Source: Larix sibirica (lineage: Eukaryota > Streptophyta > Pinopsida > Pinales > Pinaceae). From it: DNA of 10,440 bases. The position numbers and the translations under genes are program-made. Where the stretch lies: assembly GCA_004151065.3 (NCBI GenBank), contig NWUY0300065060.1, positions 1 through 10,440 on the forward strand. The letters are read 5' to 3'. The notes beneath the pieces are model-generated. The model was given only the letters and a program-made list of their open reading frames with translations, was not told where the DNA came from and did not search any database. This document shows, one piece after another, positions 7,601 through 10,440 of this stretch (positions are counted from its first letter, which is position 1; every line of letters starts with the position of its first letter).

Positions 7601-7915
7601 CATAATCTATCGTGCCACATAGATACCCGAATACTCTTTTGACTATGATCTAGTTCTCTTTTCTAGGTGTCAACATATACCTTCTCAATACTCCCACTAC
7701 ATGGGAACATTTGGGTCGATGAATACCATAGCATACATTAGACTACCCACAACACTAACATAGGTCACACAGAACATTTACTATATTTCTTCTTGTGTCT
7801 TTGGACACTATTCAACAGGTAATTTGACTCACACGGGAATAGGAACATTTTCCGGTCGACTCTCCTACATGTTGAAATGTTTCAAGACTGTCTCAACATA
7901 TTTCCTTTGACTTAA
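7600..7915 (-). pseudogene. RT C-terminus and connection, element C (heavily decayed)
   Basis: This segment links the palm of RT with RNase H. Only short traces can be read on the minus strand, such as VFGYLCGTIDYVIFYGGDPE (about 7640-7575) and, upstream, a block near 7740-7690 that fits the region before it. Frames change repeatedly. I see nothing else in this stretch. Confidence 0.6.
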
Positions 7916-8278
7916 CTAGAGTCTTCTACCTATACATTCTCTTTGAATTTCCATTCCAACAATGAAATTTGCTACTCTAAGATCCTTCATGTCAAACTTG
8001 GAGGATAATTGTAGTTTCACCTGCTTTATGAAATCAATGTCATTCCCAACCAACAACATGTCATCGACATACATAACCACATATACAAAGTGATCATTGA
8101 CTTTCTTCCAATACACATAGTTATTATCCTGACTTATCACAAGTCCTAGTTGTTGGATATACATGTCAAACTTTTGATACCACATCTTGGGCGATTGTTT
8201 TAGACTGTAGAGAGACTTCTTTAGCTTACATACCAATTCCTTTTCTCCATCCACTATAAACCCTTCAAGATGCTTCAT
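7916..8278 (-). pseudogene. Reverse transcriptase palm, element C (120 open codons)
   Basis: This is the best preserved coding piece of the window. The minus-strand frame starts with MKHLEGFIVDGEKELVCKLK, goes on with SLYSLKQSPKMWYQKFD, and carries the YVDD box (YVDDMLLVGND, codons at 8071-8060) with the two catalytic Asp. It ends with KFDMKDL and a GMEIQRE block before a TAG stop. The ATG at 8278 is internal to the RT and is not a true gene start: the domain continues upstream at 8281-8805 beyond a stop. The spacing from YVDD to the GMEIQRE block is normal for copia. Confidence 0.9.
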
Positions 8279-8280
8279 AT

Positions 8281-8805
8281 AGATTTTTTATTCAAGACCA
8301 CCATGAAGAAATGTTGTCTTTACATCCATATTTTATATCTCAAGATCAAATGTTGGATCTAAATACATTAGTCCCCTTATGGAAGTTAGCTTAGCAACAG
8401 GTGAGAAAATTTTACCAAAGTTGATTCCCTCGACTTGAGAATATCCTTTTGCTACCAGTCGATCCTTGTACTTCTCAACTTGACTTGCTTTTTCTTGAAT
8501 ACTAACTTACTACTAATGGGTTTCCTTCCATTTGGTAATGCGACTAGGTCACATATTTCATTCTTCTTTGAGGAGTCCATCTCTTCTTCCATGGCCCTTT
8601 TCCAAACTTTACTCTTTGTTGATTCAATCGTTTCCTTTATTGACCTCAGATCATAATCTATGGAAGAGAACACAAAAGTAAAGTGAAATTTAGGTGGACT
8701 ATACCTTTCTGGTTGTTTCCTTGCTTGACTAGACCTCCTACAGAGTCTATTGTTCCACCTCTTTGTCGTATTCAATTGAATCTCCCAAATCCAGACTTTC
8801 TTCAT
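8281..8805 (-). pseudogene. Reverse transcriptase N-terminal part, element C
   Basis: An open stretch of 117 codons from 8805 to 8452 contains RKQPERYSPPKFHFTFV, VWKRAMEEEMDSSKKNEICD and LVALPNGRKPISSKLVFKKK, the usual entry into copia RT (VKEA...W..A..EE..SL..N.TW.LV). A frameshift near 8465 and stops follow. MDVKTTFLHGGLE (about 8329-8291), with the first catalytic Asp at 8326-8324, then leads through a stop into the palm piece. WDLV has become CDLV. Confidence 0.85.
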
Positions 8806-9599
8806 TCATTTCAAACTCTTCAATTTTCTTGTTCCTTTTATCTTTAAACCTCTTTAGTCCTTGAAGTGAATTTAAATTACTCAAAGATCACATCTCAACT
8901 AAAAATTTCATTCTTTTTTTGTTGGGTTCCATAGCTTATATCCTTCCATTCCATCTTTGTACTTCTTGAAGATGCATTTCTCCAACTTATAAATTGAGTT
9001 TAGTTATTTTCCCCTTTGGGATATGTGTAAAGGAATAACATCCAAATAGTTTGAGATGTGTAAGAGAGGTATTTTTACTATCCCATGCCTCATATGTATT
9101 CATGTTGACTAGATCCATTGGCATTGACCTACTCACCATGTAACATGTCATTCCGACTGCCTCTTCCTAGAATTCTTGTGAGACTCCTACACCACTAAGA
9201 ATGCTCTGAGCCTTCTCCATCAATGTTATATTCATTCTTTCATCAACTCTACTCTATTCATGCATGTATGGAGTTTTGTTTTGTCGAGCTATGTTGTTTT
9301 TTCTATAGAACTGGTCAAACAATTTTTCATAGAAATCTCATCCATTATCAGTTCCCAACACCTTGTCTTTTTACCAATATAATTCTCCACAAGATATTTG
9401 AACTCTTGAAACTTCTCAAAAACCTCTAATTCTTCCTTATAAAATACAACCATTTCATTCTAGAGAAATAATCTATGAAAGAAACATAATACTAAGATCC
9501 TTCTATTGAATGGACCGACGTAGGTCCAAACACATCACTATGTATTAACTCCAGTATTTCCTCAACCCTAGTAGCAGCACATGAGAACCTTACATGACT
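8806..9599 (-). pseudogene. Integrase remnant, element C
   Basis: The core is readable on the minus strand: ILELIHSDVFGPT with the first catalytic Asp (9536-9534), YYVSFIDYFSRMKW (about 9490-9450), VLGTDNG with the second Asp (9349-9347) followed by a stop, and VDERMNITLMEKAQSILSG with the catalytic Glu (9242-9240). Later blocks are FLEEAVGMTCYMVSRSMPMD, LTHLKLFGC (about 9050) and HIPKGK. All three D-D-E codons survive, but the distance between the second Asp and the Glu is one base short of the canonical in-frame spacing, so there is a frameshift, and several stops occur. The C-terminal tail (8806-9000) is poorly conserved. Confidence 0.85.
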
Positions 9600-9875
9600 C
9601 TATTTACCATAAATACAATGTTCACATAAGTCTACTTCTTCAGGACAATCAAGAATACCATCAAACATACCTTTATTGTTCATAGCATGAATACCTTTTT
9701 CACCCATATTACCCATCTGTTGATGCCACAACATGGTCGAGTTAACTAGATAAGCAAATTTCTCATCAAACTCAAGACAGACCACATTATCACTTTCATC
9801 GATGTTTATTCTTCCCAGTAGTTTGTAAAAGTTTCCTGCTCTGACACCTCTCATCAGCACCATTGCTCCCCACAC
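9600..9875 (-). pseudogene. GAG-pre-integrase domain, element C (91 open codons)
   Basis: The open frame reads GAMVLMRGVRAGNFYKLLGR, then TMLWHQQMGNMGEKGIHAMN, and ends CEHCIYGK before a stop. This is the zinc-binding module between protease and integrase in Tnt1-like copia elements. The second zinc-ligand His has become Asn (MGN in place of the usual LGH/MGH), while the CxxC pair is intact. The ATG at 9875 lies inside the polyprotein. Confidence 0.85.
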
Positions 9876-10090
9876 CTTCTTGCATGTATCTTTCTCAATT
9901 ACAGACTATACTCCTGTATTCTTCATTTTACTTACTAAGATCATGTTTCATGCAAAACCTAGGATATGAAGAAATACTGGAAGTGTTTGTGTTCTTCCAT
10001 ATTTCAACTTCAATCTTACCTTACCTCATCGAACTATCTTGGTCGATGAGTCATCACCCAATAGGACATCACCACCATCAGTTGATTAGT
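9876..10090 (-). pseudogene. Protease remnant lacking its active site, element C
   Basis: The minus strand shows DGGDVLLGDDSSTKIV at about 10078-10031, then KVRLKLKYGRTQTLP, FLHILGFA, LVSKM and IEKDTCKKV, matching the body of a copia protease. Just upstream, the frame DQDP-stop-LIN (about 10110-10087) corresponds to the DPWLID that normally leads into DSGAS. The sequence jumps from there straight to DGGDV, so the catalytic DSG and roughly 20-25 residues after it are deleted at about 10079-10087. A stop and TGA in place of Trp also occur. Confidence 0.8.
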
Positions 10091-10440
10091 CAAGGGTCTT
10101 GATCTGACTATGTACTTGATCAGGCCAAATACATGTTTCATTTCTCTTCTTGTGAATACTATCCATCAATCGAATGACTCTCCTCAAACCCTTTTTCTTT
10201 ATCAACTTCTGTCAACATGTATTTTCATCTATAGTTCCCAAATTTACCACATCGCTAGCAGCTTTTCGTCACTCGAACAGGGGATCTAGTCTTAGATCTA
10301 CCCCTCAAACCGATCTTCTACTAGGTGTTTTTCCTTTTCCTCTATTTACTGGTCAATATTTCACCATCAAGGATTCATGGGTCGAACCTTCCATGTTATT
10401 TATCTCATTTATTCTGATAGCAGATATGCGACCACATCAT
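10091..10440 (-). pseudogene. Gag C-terminus with broken zinc knuckle, element C (runs off the edge)
   Basis: From the right edge, the minus strand reads DVVAYLLSE, a stop and a block like MRxxxWK, then a basic stretch (GRSKTRSPVRVTRS at about 10305-10262). The CCHC knuckle follows at about 10260-10220 as C-stop-R-C-G-K-F-G-N-Y-R-stop-K-Y. The two N-terminal Cys remain, but His is Asn and the last Cys is Tyr, and two stops cut it. Next comes DKEKGFEESHSIDG (about 10208-10167). The upstream gag lies beyond the window. Confidence 0.75.

Larger units (their letters stand above)
6462..10440 (-). mobile_element. Ty1/copia element C (Tnt1-like), 3' part, degenerate
   Basis: Read on the minus strand from the right edge, the order is C-terminal gag with zinc knuckle, protease, GAG-pre-integrase, integrase, RT, RNase H, polypurine tract (7043-7035) and 3' LTR (7034-6462). 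The motifs (VLMRGVRAGNFYKLLG, CEHCIYGK, HSDVFGP, DVQYHFVREM) resemble the Tnt1/Tork group and differ from elements A and B, so this is a second lineage. The 5' LTR, PBS and N-terminal gag lie beyond 10440. It is inactive, but it has longer open stretches than element B, so it is probably younger. Confidence 0.85.

Noticed and set aside
8435-8656. Plus-strand ORF of 73 codons
   Set aside because: It is antisense to the conserved RT N-terminal block of element C.
9223-9429. Plus-strand ORF of 68 codons
   Set aside because: It is antisense to the integrase D-D-E region of element C, where both the second Asp and the Glu are readable on the minus strand.
1-10440. CRISPR array, tRNA or rRNA gene, or a bacterial-type operon
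   Set aside because: No regular repeat-spacer structure, no clover-leaf or rRNA sequence and no compact intact ORFs were seen. The 40-bp repeat is contiguous and diverged, without unique spacers.

Overview
The window looks like a repeat-rich piece of a plant nuclear genome. It is AT-rich, with no bacterial gene layout, no convincing intact host gene and no tRNA, rRNA or CRISPR array. Nearly everything recognisable is decayed Ty1/copia LTR retrotransposon. A large, transposon-filled plant genome fits (gymnosperm or large angiosperm), but the species cannot be told from the sequence.

Layout. (1) Bases 1-345 hold a segment I cannot assign, with one short minus-strand ORF. (2) Bases about 345-1328 are the gag-protease part of a copia element on the minus strand, with its primer binding site (PBS) at 1316-1328 and the end of its 5' LTR starting at 1329. 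(3) Bases about 1557-1770 carry a degenerate 40-bp tandem repeat. (4) A second copia element of the same lineage lies on the plus strand: 5' LTR ending at 2417, PBS 2418-2430, gag, protease, GAG-pre-integrase, integrase, reverse transcriptase and RNase H, ending at a purine-rich tract at about 6451-6461. Elements (2) and (4) are therefore head to head, with their 5' LTRs facing each other. (5) Bases 6462-7034 are best read as the 3' LTR of a third copia element on the minus strand, from a different, Tnt1-like lineage. Its interior runs from the polypurine tract at 7035 through RNase H, RT, integrase, pre-integrase, protease and the C-terminal gag, and leaves the window at 10440; its 5' LTR is outside.

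All three elements are dead. Each has lost its protease catalytic motif in a different way (DSG to DSR, DSG to DLV, and a deletion), and all carry many frameshifts and stops. The minus-strand element at the right keeps the longest open pieces, including a 120-codon RT segment with YVDD, and is probably the youngest. One arrangement that fits is that this element inserted at or next to the 3' LTR of the plus-strand element, so that the rest of that LTR lies to the right of the window.

I found no sign of a new functional system. The points worth a second look are the head-to-head same-lineage pair with a minisatellite between them, a perfect 22-bp palindrome in an LTR, the symmetric junction at 6462, the repeated TCAACTT motifs in the U3 region of the right-hand LTR, and the unassigned segment at the left edge.
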